64,000 nucleotides of DNA from Viscum album. Taxonomy: Eukaryota > Streptophyta > Magnoliopsida > Santalales > Viscaceae. The notes beneath the pieces were generated by a model that was not told the DNA's origin, made no database searches, and worked only from the letters and a program-made list of their open reading frames with translations. The translations under genes and the position numbers were made by a program. This document shows, piece by piece, positions 47,904 to 60,200 of the stretch. Position 1 is the stretch's first letter. Each line of letters opens with the position of its first letter. The DNA is taken from contig OY728143.1 in NCBI GenBank assembly GCA_963277665.1, positions 532,738,394 to 532,802,393 of the forward strand. The letters run 5' to 3'.

Positions 47904-50604
47904 TGTGATGAACCAGACCCTCATATTCCATCCCTTTTCCAATATCTGGATCCTATGGGTGGCGTCTCGGTGGAAAAACTTATTTCCGGCGTGGCCAATC
48001 GGCACGACCAATCGGTGTCACCCAACCTTGTCGGGTTACCCTTTTACAATTTTACCATAATGCATCTTTTGGACTTTTTAACCCTTTTAAATTGGTTCAA
48101 ATCGATATAAATCCCATAATTAATACACAAAATCACGAGGTACCTCCCCAATTAGGGATATTAAATAACAATTAATCTCGTCATGTGTAACCACCCAACA
48201 ACGTGGGGAACCACGATCCGAATTTTATGCCGATCAAATTCCCATATCCTATAACAAAGGGATCTTATCTATATATCACTTGGGAATTTATTTTTCCTTG
48301 TTCTTCCTCTTGGATGGGTTCCTTTTCTTCTTATTGTGTCTGGAGTTCCTGACGTCCCTCCAATGCAAGCCGCGCCTTCCCCCATTCATGGCGCATGGAG
48401 AAGAACATTGATCTCTGGTCAATCATGTAGGGGTTTCCATAATATTTCCTTACTGTGCTTCATGCGAGGCGGGTATGATTTTGTTTATGTGGGGATTGAT
48501 TAAACCATTCGTAACGAAGATAATAAATAGACCTTAAAGAATGGAGGGGGTGTGATCAATGTTTTTCAGTACTCTTGTATGTTAATATGTGTTGTGAAGT
48601 ATACTGGCTTCTGCTCACTGAAAATCATGGTCGTTGGTGATCTTTCCATGCTTACTTATGAACCTTGTCTTATGTTATTATTAAATGTTTGTAACATGAA
48701 AATTGGTTAGACACCTATATTCATATGGTTAAAATTGATGCTCAGTAAAACAAGAATCTTTGTGTGACCACCCTGGTTAGAAAATAGAAAGAAGAACCTT
48801 ATGAATGATGTGCTTGAACCTGGATGTTTCCCACTCTTTTAGGTGGTAGTGTGTCATTATTCATGGTTCTTATGAGAGGATGTGGATGGGGAAGGTATCC
48901 TCTATTGTGGCATGATTTTTGGTTGTGAATCGGAATCCGTGTGTTTTCTCTACTGTGACACGAACTTGGGTGGGATCCTCTATTGTTGAGAAATCGTTGG
49001 TTCTGCGGACACGGGGCTATGTCTCATGCTTGTTTTGATTCCAGTACTTCGAGGGATCTCACTTATCCATTTGGTGAGGCTTTCTTTGGTTCCATTACTT
49101 TGAGGGATCTCAATTATCCCATTGTTGTCATGACTTCACAAGACTACCGGGTGTGAATGCTTAAATTACTATTTGGTTGTTTCTCTTTTCCAAGCTTGTC
49201 GTTACGCCTGTTAGTTTCCCAGTAGTGTATAATACACCTAAATGAGATCACTTGAACATGTAAACAAGAATGTTTTAAAGTGGGTATTGGTTTTGGGAAA
49301 TCAGTTCTGACTCAGCCATGTGTGATGTGCTTTCATTTTATGAATGAATAGTAATAAGGGTGTTTGTGCTTAGATTTTGGAACCCTTGGTTGGGATGAGT
49401 TCATGTTACCTATAAATATATCTGTAGCTTTTATGTTTCTTATTAGTGACCCACCCAAGCTGAGCACTTAGTGCCGAACACCCCCATTTCTTGGGGGAGG
49501 CTTTTTTCCCAACACTCCTCTAAGTTGCTGGTTATTGGCTCTTTTTATGCTCTGTTTCCCGAATAGACCACGAAACTTCGTGCAGACTGTGATGGACTGA
49601 ATTCCATTATTATCCCAAGAATCATCAGGTAGGGTAGTTGTTGTTGCTGGCCCAGGTGTTTGTGGGTAGGGTGTTTCCCAAGTGTCTTCAGGTTGAGGCC
49701 CAGGTGTCTTCATGCGTGGAAGTAGTTGTTCTGACTCAGGTGTTTCCGGGTGTGGTTATGCGTGGCGGTTGTGGCAAAGGTGAATGTGGGAGGGAGGTGA
49801 AGTTGTAGCCTAGGTGTATGTGGGTGGGACATGCAGTTTTGGCCCAGGTGTCTATGGGCAGGATGTGCGGTTGTGTCCCAGGTGTGTGAGGGCGGGTGTG
49901 GTAGTAGGACTACGTTTAGAATGGTAGGATTGGTTCGATGTGTATGATGTCTTCAATAACTAGTGGGAAAATGGAATGGGGTACCCAACCATTGATGTGT
50001 TGTTACTATACTTTACTTGACCTGTGTTATATGGGGAGTGTGCCTTGGTGAGGCTTTGGTGGATAATTTACCTTGCTAGATATATTTGTTATCTCCTTTC
50101 TCACAGGGAATTAGAATGTCCCTTCACATGTGTGTGAGAGCTTTAGGGTTTCTCTACTGAGTATACTTGTATGCTCACCCTACGTATATATAACTACTTT
50201 CAGGATTCCAGGAGGACATCAAGGATCGGGTGGGACCGTACTAGCTTATACATTTGGGCAGTTGTTGATGTCATTTTCCTTTTTCTTAGTACTTTAACTT
50301 TGAAGTTTTTGTGGATTGTATCTTTTAATTTTTAACATGCATATGGGAATGGTTTACTTTTGGTTTTACCTTTACCTCCAGCTTTGGTGTTGTTTGGGAT
50401 TTTCTGTCTTATCTCCTGATAATATTAAAATAAAAGTGTAATGCCTTCCTTTTGTGGGAGATTCTATACCCTATGTGTTGTTTGCCACTCCCAGGCCTAT
50501 TGAAGGCGGGTTTTAGGGGTCATTATCTCTCCTTCTACTTAACGGAGGAAGGGCTTAGAAATATTATGTCCCTTCCCTGCTTTTGGTGAAGGCGGGTCAT
50601 GATT
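47904..50604 (+). repeat. 5' LTR of chromovirus C
   Basis: Starts TGTGATGAACCAGACC; the terminal CA has changed to TT. It matches 55,840-58,541 throughout. It contains a TATATA-type box near 48,267, a CCCAGGTGT minisatellite (49,640-49,900) and a TACTGAGTATACTTGTATGC...CTCACCC segment near 50,155-50,180. Confidence 0.9.
49640..49900. repeat. CCCAGGTGT minisatellite (C 5' LTR)
   Basis: About nine degenerate units of roughly 30 bases, built on ggcccaggtgt, a variable piece and gtgggcggg. The array is G-rich on the plus strand and C-rich on the minus strand. Frames running through it have repetitive translations and are not genes. Confidence 0.8.
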
Positions 50605-50607
50605 GAA

Positions 50608-50619
50608 TGGTATCAGAGG
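50608..50619 (+). other. Primer-binding site of C (tRNA-iMet)
   Basis: TGGTATCAGAGG, matching the initiator-Met tRNA complement at 11 of 12 positions. It lies three bases after the 5' LTR. Confidence 0.92.
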
Positions 50620-50985
50620 AAGGATGAGAGATATGATGGAGTCTGAAGTTAGGCCTAGTGAGGATTTCATGCGGTTGTAGGGAAACAATGTTGGGTGACC
50701 ATGGTGCGTGAATTAGGCTAGGATAGACCAGCTAGGACATGAGATTTTAGGGCCCCCGGTGATCTGATGCAAGGACTCTAGGCCTACCAAACGACTAATT
50801 GATGCTATAATGATTACAGTGTAGAGACCCTAGGAAAGGTAAATACATCATAATGACTTGTGTTTATATGTTTCATGGGTGTCTTTGGAATTTAATAATA
50901 AAAAAAAAGCCTAAGATAATTTATGAACAATATTCTACACTACTTGGGCATAGGCATTCCATATTTACCTTGCTGCTATGGCACT
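50620..50985 (+). other. Leader of element C
   Basis: Untranslated region between the primer site and gag. It shows nothing beyond the usual lack of open frames. Confidence 0.6.
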
Positions 50986-52085
50986 TGGGAGGCAACTATG
51001 AGTAGTGTAGGCGATCGAGGCCCAAGAGCATCACTTGGCCGATCATCAGAGGACTGACCGAGAGGACGAGGATGATCAGTGGAATAAGACACTTCGAGCC
51101 TTTCAGTGACATACCCTCGGGATGTATGAGGGCAGCATCTCAGATATGGAGATAGAGAGCTGTCTAGAAGAGTTGGTGATAGCCTTTAGTTTTATCTGGG
51201 CTTCGACAGAGTATTGGGTTCCTCTGAATGTGTGCCAGATGCAAGGAGAAGCACGTCAGTGGTGGATGCATTATCTTGGGGAGAAGAGGGAGACCGAGTT
51301 AACGTCGGAAAACTTCGTGAAGGAGTTTCGAGCAGAATTCCTCTCTTCAACGATGAATACTGAGAAGAGTCAGGAGCTAATCTCCCACCAGCAGGGGAGT
51401 ATGTCAGTGAGAGATTTATGGATCAAGTTTAAGGACCTCCTTCGCTTCGCTCCGGACATCTTTCCGGATGAGGAGTCTCAGGCAAGACATTTGGAGGAGG
51501 CACTTCTACCTTCTCTTCAGTATGTTTTTACTCCCATCACCCCACCGACCTACTAAGAGGTAAAAAATAAGGATAAATTGGTGGAGAGGATGAACATGCA
51601 AGGATGTGTGTCATGTGAAGTGATACATTTGGGCTCGTCGAAGGAGAAGACCGTCAGCAGCAGGCCTCTAGCATCAGGGCCCTCTATGTTTCAACCAGTA
51701 GGGAGTAGGCCTCAGCAGTTCATGTTTCGACCTTTTGGCCCTTGCCCTTTTCTTTCTGGCCCAAGGCTGACAGGCTACATATGTGGAAGCCATGAGATCA
51801 TTCAGAATAATTTTCCGGAAAGAGTAAAGTATAAAGGAGGTGGGAAGTTACAGCACACACCTCAGCTGCTGTAGTTCCCAGCTAGGGACTTTCAGCAGGG
51901 GCAGCAGGCTCCCGCTCCATTGAGGGTAGACGTTGCTAGAGGAGGCTGACCTCAGGGCGCTCCTCCGGGACCTCAACCCAGGCGTGGTCAGGGAGGTGGC
52001 CGACAATGGAGGGGAAGAGGAGCTGGGCGTCGGCAGTTTCTCAACGTGGATGCAGCAGTTCCAGTAGGGCCAGAGGTTGTTTGAG
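50986..52085 (+). pseudogene. Chromovirus C gag, broken
   Basis: The best preserved part is the 144-codon frame 51,122-51,556. It contains GEARQWWMHYLGEKR, then FVKEFRAEFLSSTM and QQGSMSVRDLWIKFKDLLRF, the capsid region of plant gypsy gag. A stop after PPTY is followed in the same frame by the next piece. The zinc knuckle near 51,773-51,818 reads YICGSHEIIQNNF, with two cysteines and the histidine of CX2CX4HX4C replaced, so RNA binding is lost. The N-terminal part before 51,122 has stops. Confidence 0.82.
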
Positions 52086-52460
52086 GTATGATCAGCTTGT
52101 TTAGTACCCTTGCATGTGCCTTGTTAGATATAAGAGCTTCATAATCCATTGTTAATCCCAGTCTGGCCCATGCTCTGGGTTTAGACACTAAAAGATATTT
52201 GGTGCCCCTAGTGCTGAGCAAACCAGTCGGAGGACAGACCGAATTGTTGTACGTATGTCGAGGATGCAGACTGATGATAGGTCCACACCAGTCAGTCATG
52301 GATCTTCTTCTGTTGCAGATACATCCATACGATGTCATCCTAAATATTTACTGGATGTCCTCTATATGTGCCTTCATTTAATGCTTCCTAGGAAGGGTTG
52401 TGTTTTTAGACATTGGTGGCTGACAGGTGACTTTCATCGGGGAGCAGAGTATCCAGTGGA
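52086..52460 (+). pseudogene. Chromovirus C protease remnant
   Basis: The reading LLDIRAS near 52,120-52,140 corresponds to the D-T-G-A-S active site, with T and G replaced. DVILNIYWMS near 52,335-52,365 corresponds to DVILGMDWLS. The enzyme is inactive. Confidence 0.72.
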
Positions 52461-52519
52461 GCAGCAAGCAAGGAGAACCCCTCCTCTCCTTGAAAGCAAA
52501 CCTATTAGTGGAGTCGGGG

Positions 52520-53440
52520 ATGCAAAGATAGTGGAAGTCTCAGGTATCATCAGTCAGTTTATGGAAATCCTCCCTGAAGAAGTAGAGACTCTACCCCCTC
52601 GACATGATATCGTATTTGGGATAGACCTACATCCTGGTGCTCGTTCGATTTCGATGGCTCTCTACCAGATTGCAACTTCTGAGTTGCAGGACTTACGGAT
52701 TCAGATTGACGATCTGATGAATAAGGGTTTTGTTTGACCAAGTGCATCCCCAGGGGGTGCTCCAGTTGTATTCTCCATGTAGGAAGATGGTGGTCTCAGG
52801 ATGTGCATAGACTATGGGTGACTAAACTGGGTATCGATCAAGAATCATTACCCCCTCCTGATGATAGATGATCTCTTTTACCAGCTGAAGGGAGAAAGTT
52901 GGTTCTCTAAGATTGTCTTGCGGTCAGGATACCACCAGTTGAAGGTGAGGGAGGGTGACATCTAGAAGACTTCCTTCAGTTGCAGATATGGGCACTTCGA
53001 GTTTGTAGTCATGTCGTTCGGTGTTACGAACGCTCCAGCTGTGTTCATGGGTCTCATGAAATCTATATTTTGGGAGTACCTGGATCGGTTCGTAGTCGTA
53101 TTTATTGACGTCATCTTGATCTACAAAATATTAGAGGAGGAACGCATTGAGCACTTGAGAATGGTTTTTGAGTTCATCTGATAACCCCAAATCTATGTGA
53201 GGTTGTCCAAGTTCATGTTCTGGATGCAAGAGGTGCACTTCCTTGTGCATGTTGTGTCCGAGCAGGGGATAGCATTGTACCCATCGAAGGTTGAGGCAGT
53301 TGATTCTTGGGAATCACCGAAGAACATGGCAGGGGTTTTTAGTTTCCTCGGGCTGGCTGGTGAATACCAGAGGTTTGTGCCCAACTCCTCCCGAGTTGCA
53401 GCACCCTTGATAGCATTGACCAAGAAGGACTAGGCTTTCG
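52520..53440 (+). pseudogene. Chromovirus C reverse transcriptase, catalytically dead
   Basis: Nearly the whole domain can be followed. The front is LPPRHDIVFGIDLHPGA, then a PSASPGGAP block, the CIDYG and NHYPL blocks, [37 protein letters not shown] and the connection FMFWMQEVHFLVHVVS. The first catalytic aspartate has become valine (GTC at 52,915-52,917) and the second palm aspartate is also valine (53,110-53,112). Stops occur at several codons. The order matches chromovirus RT fused to the downstream RNase H. Confidence 0.87.
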
Positions 53441-53965
53441 TGTGGGATGAGGAGTGTGAGGCAGACATCATTTATCTGAGGGAGAAGTTGGTTAGTGCCC
53501 CAGTGCTATAGTTTCTAGAAGAAGGGGAAGCGTATAAGGTATTCTGTGATGCTTCAGGGAAGGGCATCAGATGTGTATTGATGCAGTGGAAAGTCGTGAT
53601 ATTCTATGTGTCTAGGAAGTCACGTCCCCATGAGTGTAACTATTCCACCCATGATCTAGAGCGTGTGTCGGTTGTGTTCGCACTAAATTTGTGGCGGCAC
53701 TACCTTGTCGGGGAGCTCTTCATGGTCTTCACCGATCACAAGATTTTGAATTATTTCTTTTCCCAGTGAGACCTGATCCTACGGTAGCGAAGGTGGATGG
53801 AATTTCTTCAAGACTACAACTTTGAGATTTCCTACACCTATGGAAAGGGGAATGAGGTGGGTGTTGACTTGATCAGGATATCGCAGAAGGATTTAGTCCA
53901 GGAGTCAAAAGATGCTTGGAAGGCGATGGAAGAGTTGGCTGCCCTACACCTGGATGCAAGAATGT
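53441..53965 (+). pseudogene. Chromovirus C RNase H remnant
   Basis: Blocks VFCDASGKGIRCVLMQ, STHDLERVSVVFALNLWRHY, FMVFTDHKILNYFFSQ and RWMEFLQDYNFEISY are present with stops between them. The acidic residues of the active site are largely retained. The tail reads DLIRISQ where functional copies usually have ADALSR. Confidence 0.85.
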
Positions 53966-54079
53966 AATGTGGAAGAGGTTACCTATATCAGATGACAGTG
54001 CGGTGTCTCTACTGTGGCAGGTGGAGGAGTCTCAGTCGTGAGACTCCGAAAGTGAAGTGGTGCGTGACCAGGTTAACTA

Positions 54080-55230
54080 AGGTGTTGCTCTCAAAGGATG
54101 GATGGAGGATGGTCAGAATCAGGTGCTTTTCCGAGGAAAGTTGTTTGTTCCGAAGGAGATGCATGAGAGAGTTCATAGTGAGTTCCACAACTCACCCCTA
54201 GCGGTGCACCCAGGAGATTCCAAGATGTACCAGGGTCTAGGGAGAATGTTATTGTCGATCTGGGGGAAACAGGAAATAGCAGAGTTCTTAGAAAAGTTCC
54301 TAGTGTGTCAGCAGGTAAATTCTGAACACCATGTTCTAGGTGGCTTGTTGCAACCTTTATAAATTTCCGAGTAGAAGTGGGATGACATATCAATGGATTT
54401 CATCACAGGGCTACACAAGGTTAAAGGAGGCTGTGACTCTATCTGGGTAGTGGTGGATCAGTTGATGAAATAGGCCAACAATCTGGCAATCAAGGAGTCC
54501 AGTTCATTGGATGCCATAACACGATGGTATGTGGATAAGGTGATGTGGTTGCATGAAGTTCTAAGGTCCATAGTCTCGAATAGGGATGCACAGTTTTCCT
54601 CATGAGTTTGGAGGGGATTGCAGCATGATTTTGGAACCCAGCTATGTATTAGCACTATTTTACCCCACCAGACATATGGACAGACAGAGCGCACCATCCA
54701 TTCCTTTGAAGATATGCTGCGAGCATGCGTTCTGGATTTTGGGGGATTTTAGGTGCGAAACATGAATATGGTAGAGTTTTCCTACAATAATAGTTATCAC
54801 TCTACCATTGACATGGCTCTGTTCGATGATTTTTATGGAAGGCCGTGTCGCTCATCATTGTGCTGGAAAAAAAATGGAGAGTCATGCATCCTTGGATTGG
54901 AGGTATTGTAGAGCACGAAAAAGAAGGTGTGGCTTATACGAGATAGGATGAAGGTAGATTAGGACTGAAAAAAGTCATATGCCAATGATAGGAGGAGACC
55001 CTTTGAGTTCGTGTTCGGGGTCCACGTGTTCTTGAAGGTCGCCACTCGGTGTGGGCAGCAGAGGTTCGGTATTGGGATTAAGCTTTCTCCCATGTTCGTC
55101 GGGCCCTTCCAGTTGTTGCAGCGGGTCGGTGAGGTGCCTTACCAGCTTGCATTTCTACCACAACTAGAAAGAGAGCATGATGTCTTCCATGTGTCCCAGC
55201 TTCGTCGGTATCATCACGATGACTAACACG
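54080..55230 (+). pseudogene. Chromovirus C integrase remnant
   Basis: The N-terminal zinc-binding part is visible (HSEFHNSPLAVHPG and LVCQQVNSEH), but the first cysteine of the CX2C pair is phenylalanine. In the core, ISMDFITGL keeps the first catalytic aspartate (54,396-54,398), the second reads SNRDAQ with Asp changed to Asn (54,579-54,581), and GQTERTIHSFEDML keeps the glutamate (54,687-54,689). The C-terminal SH3-like part (KLSPMFVGPFQLLQRVG and HDVFHVSQLRRY) is intact in one frame to 55,226. Stops separate these pieces. Confidence 0.87.
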
Positions 55231-55450
55231 TCCTTGACTGTGGAGAGCTAGATATCGAAGACAATGCAACATTCATGGAGCATCCAGTGATGATCGAGGA
55301 TCGTGAGGAGAAGGTGCTCTGTGGATGAACCATTCCTCTGGTTTGTGTGTTGTGGGGGTATGGTGGGCTCGAGGAAAGTACCTAGGAACAGGAGACGCAG
55401 ACGCATGCCCAGTACCTAGAGCTGTTTAGAATTTTGTCCAGATTTTTTTG
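55231..55450 (+). pseudogene. Chromodomain of chromovirus C
   Basis: After HVLDCGELDIEDN the frame continues with HPVMIEDREEKVLCG, a stop, IPLVCVLWGYGGLEESTWEQ and YLELF. This is the usual block order of the integrase chromodomain, and the STWE segment is clear. One clear in-frame stop lies inside. Confidence 0.78.
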
Positions 55451-55839
55451 AACATGGTTGTGATGGAACACATTACCTTGTTATCCAGGGAATTTGTGGT
55501 TTTCCTTATTATCTATGATGCATGTGAAAATTCCCAACTATGGGAAGGGGGTCATCCGATCACTAATCAAGACGCATTATGGTGGATGTGATTAAACCTG
55601 TGTGGGCGAGTTATTGCCGCCCAAAGCGAATAATATCTTGACATGGAGGAATAAAATCCCTAACCCATATGATTGGAAAACTTGACCCATTAATGTTTCT
55701 TGGTTTCTTGAGGGAGAGGGGTTTCTAGATGTTGGAGAGGTTCATTCCTGAGAGGTATCTTTGGAGGTTGTAGTTCGGACCCCCCTTTCTCTTCTGGTTT
55801 TAAATTCTCAAGGGAGAGAATGCTTTGAGAGATATCTGA
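55451..55839 (+). other. 3' untranslated region of C
   Basis: About 390 bases between the chromodomain and the 3' LTR with no frame. A clean polypurine tract is not seen directly before the LTR; gggagagaatg at about 55,813-55,823 and gagagat at 55,828 are the only purine runs. Confidence 0.6.
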
Positions 55840-58541
55840 TGTGATGAACCAGACCCTCACAGTCTATCCCTTTTCCAATTTCCAGATCATAAGGGTGGCG
55901 TCTCGGTGGAAGGATGTCATTCTAGCACGACCAATCGGTGTGACCGATCGGTGTCACCCAACCTTATCAGATTTCTCATCTATAGTTTTCCTGTAACACC
56001 TATTTTGGCCTTTTTAACCGTTTTCAAGTGGTTCAAGGCCATTTAAATTCCATAATTAGTACCCAAAAATCCCAAAAAACCTCCCCAATGGGGGATATTA
56101 AATAAAAATTAATCCCAACATACGTAACCACCCATCCGCGTGGGGTACCATGATCTGAATTTAAAGCTGATCAAATCCTTATATCCCGTAACAACGAGAT
56201 CTTATCTATATATCGCACATGAAATTATTCTTCATTATTCATCCTCTTGTCTAGCTTCATTTTCTTCTTAGTGCATTTAGAGTTCCTAACGTCCCTCCCC
56301 TATATGTCGCGCCTTCCCCTATTCTTGGTGCGTGGAGAAGAACTTCGATATTTGATCAATCAAGTAGGGGTTTCCTTCGTATTTCCTTACTGTGAATCAT
56401 GCAGGGTGGGTATGCTTTTGTTTCTATATAGATTTATGAAACCAAACATAACGAAGATAATAAACGGACCTAAAATAATGGAAGGGGTGTGATCGATGTT
56501 TTGATGTACTTATGTATATTGATATGTGTTGTGAATTTTGTGGGATTTTGCTCACTGAAAATCATGGTCTTTGGTGGTCTTCCCTTGTGCACTAATGAAC
56601 CATGTCTTCTATGATGATTAAATGTTTGTAACATGGAAATTGGTTAGACACCAAACCATAGATGTTTTAAATTGATGTTCAGTAAAACAAGAATCCCTGT
56701 GTGACCACCCCGGTTAGCAAACAGAATGTAGAACCTAATGAATGATGTGCTTGAACCTGGAATAATCCCACTCTGTATGGTTGTAGAGTGTCATTTTTCT
56801 TTGTGCTTATGGGATGATGTGGAAGGGGATGGGATCCTCTGTAGTGGAATGGTTGTTGGTTGTTAATCTAAAGATATGTGGTTGCTCTATAGTGACACAA
56901 ACTCAGTTGGGATCCTCTATTGTTGAGAAACCGTCAGTTCTGTCGACATGTGGCTGTGTATAGGGCTTGTTTTGATTACAGTACTTCGATGGATCTCACT
57001 AATACATTTTTTGAGGAGTTATTTGGTTCTAGTACTTTGAGGGATATCACATATCCCGTTATTGTCATGAATTCACAAGAGAACTGGGTGTGAATGCTTA
57101 AATTGTTGTTTGGATGTTCCTCTTTTCCTAGCTTTTGGTTATGCCTGTTTGTTTCCCAGTAGTGTAGAATCCACCGAAATGAGATCACTTGAACATGTAA
57201 GAAATAATGGTTTAAAGGGGTATTGGTTTTGGGATATGAGTGGTGACTCGGCCGTGTGTGTTGTCCAATTCTTTTAAGAATAAATAATAACAAGGGTGTT
57301 TGTGCTTAGATATTGGAACCCTGGGTTGTGATGAGTGCTTGTAACCTATACATATATCTCTAGATTTTACGCATCTTATTCGTGACCCACCCAAGTTGAA
57401 CACTTAGTGCCGAACACCTCCATTTTATTTGGGAGTGTGTTTTTCCCAACACTCCTCTGAGTGGTTGGTTATTGGCTCGTTTTCTGATCTCGTTCCCGAA
57501 TAGACCAAGACTCTTCAGCCAAGCTGTGATGGCCTGAAGTCCATTTTTAGCCCAAGAATCATTGGTCTGGGTAGATGTGGTGGCTGGCCCAGGTCTTTGC
57601 AGGCATGTTGTTTCCCATGTGTCTTTGGGATGAGGCCCAGGTGTGTTCGAGCACGGAAGTAGTTGTTCTGACCCAGGTGTTTGCGGGTGTGGTTATATGT
57701 GGTGGTTGTGGCCTAGGTGTCTGCGGGCCAAAGGTGAGGTTGTAGCCCAGGTGTCTACGGACGGGATGTGCGGTTGTGTCCCAAGTGTCTGTGGGCAGGA
57801 TTTGTGGTTGTGGCCCAGGTGTGTATGGACCGGTGTGGAAGGGGTGCTGCGGTGAGAATGGCGGGATTGGTTCAATGCGTAGGATGTCTTCAATAACTAG
57901 TGGGAATGTGGTGTGGGGTACCCATACATCGATGTTCTATTACAATACATTACTTGACATGTGTTATTTAGGGAGTGTTCCTTAGTGAGGCTTGGGTGGA
58001 TAGTTCACCTTGATAGATGTTTTGGTTATCTCCTTTCTCACAGGGCATTAGAATGTCCCCCCACATGTGCACGAGAGCTTTTGGTTTTCCCTACTAAGTT
58101 TACTTTTTTGCTCACCCTACGTATATAAAACTGCTTTCTGGTTTCTAGGAGGACTTCATGGATCGTGCGGGACAATACTAGCTCAGACCTTGGGGTAGTT
58201 TTTGTTGTCATTTTCCTTTTTCATGGTACATTACCATTGGAGTGTTTTTGGCTTGTATCTTTTACTTTTGAACATGCATGTGGGAATGGTTTACTTTGGG
58301 TTTTACCATTACCTTTATCTATGTTGTTGTTTGGGATTTTCAATATTATCACCCAATATTATTAAAATAAATGGGTAATTCCTTCCATTTCTGTGAGATT
58401 ATATACCCTTGGTGTCGGTCGACACTCCAGAACCTATTGATGGCGGGTTTCATGGGTCATTATCTCTCCATAAACATAAAGAAGGAAGGGCTTGTCAATC
58501 ATCTGTCCCTTCCCACCTTTTGGTAAAGATGGGTGGTGACA
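55840..58541 (+). repeat. 3' LTR of chromovirus C
   Basis: 2,702 bp from TGTGATGAACC to GGTGACA. It matches the 5' LTR and carries its own minisatellite (57,575-57,835) and a TACTAAGTTTAC...CTCACCC segment near 58,090-58,115. Confidence 0.9.
57575..57835. repeat. CCCAGGTGT minisatellite (C 3' LTR)
   Basis: The partner of 49,640-49,900 with a similar unit number. Spacing between units is somewhat different. Confidence 0.8.
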
Positions 58542-58546
58542 AAATT

Positions 58547-59580
58547 AATCTCTGCAACTTATTTTTTTTGAATTTTGAAAAATGGATTCCATATTTGAAT
58601 TCATTGGGTCTAAATTATGTTAATAGGTTACTATTTTTTTTTTGATATTATGAATAGTAACTATAGTAATTTTATTTACTGTAGATAAAGGTAAATCAGG
58701 TAATTAAGGATAAAATTAGATTATAAAATTACCCTAACACCTTCAAAAATTCTATTGGATTAATAAAAGTCGACCCATTTCACCTAAGGGTAGGAATAGC
58801 AAAATTTTATGGACTTTTGACCCTGAAAATAATTTAAATATTATGAAAAACAAAGAAAGTGACAACACGTCACTCTCTTAAATCATATAAGTAGAATAAT
58901 TTTAATTTAGTGATAAACTTTATGAAACCTGTAAAATTAATAGTCTCTATAGATTTAATAAAACTATCTACATCATTTGAATTTATTTATAATATTTAAG
59001 AATTAAATAATTATCATTAAAGGTGACACAACAGTGATGATGAAATTATTTTATTGATTGAAACATCTAATATATGTTTTTAAAATATTAAAATAAATAT
59101 TATATGAACTATTTAATGTTCTAGACTAACTTTATAGATAAATATGACATTTTTTAAATATTTTAAAGATTTTAGTTCAGAGATATCTTATGTGAGGATT
59201 TTACTTATATTAAAATAAATGAATAGTGTCAAAATTGACATTATTGTTATTTTATAAAAATAACATGTTATAAAACTGCTTAAAAATTACAAAAAAAAAT
59301 TAAAACATTTAAACTAAAACTTATATGGTCTAAAATGTCATCAATTATGCAATTATGGACAATTCACAACACATAAGTAATTATTTATAACAATTTAAAA
59401 TTTATGATCTTATTACCACAAATAAAAATAATTACATTAAATAAGGATAAATCAATTTGATAATGTTTAAAATAAATTCCCAACATGTCTAAATGTTATT
59501 GTTTGATGAGTTTACAACCCTATCTCATTAACCCATTGGATTGATGTCATTTTGGAATTTTTTATGTGGGTTTTTAATTT
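58547..59580. other. AT-rich flank, possibly U3 of the D or F LTR
   Basis: No gene. The segment cacctaagggtaggaatagc at 58,778-58,797 resembles U3 sequence of plant gypsy LTRs. The start of the D LTR cannot be fixed because its 3' LTR lies outside the window. Confidence 0.4.
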
Positions 59581-59629
59581 ATTATAAATTAATATTTTTT
59601 AGGTTTCCAAAGTTGCCTCTCTCCTCCCT

Positions 59630-59637
59630 TATAAAAG
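59630..59637 (+). promoter_or_regulatory. TATA box of the D LTR
   Basis: TATAAAAG is followed by ggcacctcctccctttcc, a classic plant LTR promoter layout. The transcript start would be expected about 30 bases downstream. Confidence 0.7.
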
Positions 59638-59973
59638 GGCACCTCCTCCCTTTCCACTTTACACAAAATTGAGCATTCAAGAATATCCAACCCCTGAAAA
59701 TTTATCTTCTCCACTTACCTAGTAATATTTTGGAGGTTCTCGTCTTCTCAAAAGACTAACTATTTTCCCTTAAGTGGATGTTTAAAGGAGGCACGTCGAG
59801 GAAGAGGTAATCTATTCTACCGATTCATTCAAATTTTATCCTTCTCCAAATTCCTCATATTTAGTTTTTTCATTATAAATTAATAACATCAGTATCACCC
59901 ATATAATTATATGTTATTATAAATATTAAAAAACCATATTTCATCTTCTATCAATACTACGAAAAACAAAATC

Positions 59974-60200
59974 ACCGCGCGTGCGTACGTACGGAATACC
60001 GTTTCCACGCCGTGGTGTAATCTGTTTTACACCACAACCGTACTTGGATGGGTATAATGGTGTAAAGAAATGACTATATATGATTATTGGAAAGTGATAT
60101 TAAATCTGAAATATTTGATATAAAATTTAATACAATTCCTTGATCATGGGAATTTTATCATCGCCCGTGCGTACGTACAGCCTACCGTCTCCACGATGTG
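59974..60200. repeat. Two copies of a CGTACGTAC motif block
   Basis: tcaccgcgcgtgcgtacgta (59,972) and tcatcgcccgtgcgtacgta (60,158) are each followed within a few bases by TACCGTNTCCACG. The two copies are about 186 bases apart in otherwise AT-rich sequence. A diverged third copy lies at 47,307-47,340. Confidence 0.75.

Larger units (their letters stand above)
47899..58546 (+). mobile_element. Ty3/gypsy chromovirus C with AAATT target duplication
   Basis: The element proper is 47,904-58,541 (10.6 kb), flanked by perfect AAATT at 47,899-47,903 and 58,542-58,546. LTRs are about 2.7 kb each. The interior has the iMet primer site, gag, protease, RT, RNase H, integrase and a chromodomain in order. 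All genes are broken by stops, and several catalytic residues are lost. It is more complete than element B and shows similar gag-pol sequence, so it probably belongs to a related chromovirus clade. Confidence 0.92.

Noticed and set aside
57643..57985. Cysteine/glycine-rich small frames
   Set aside because: They arise from the CCCAGGTGT minisatellite of the C LTR.
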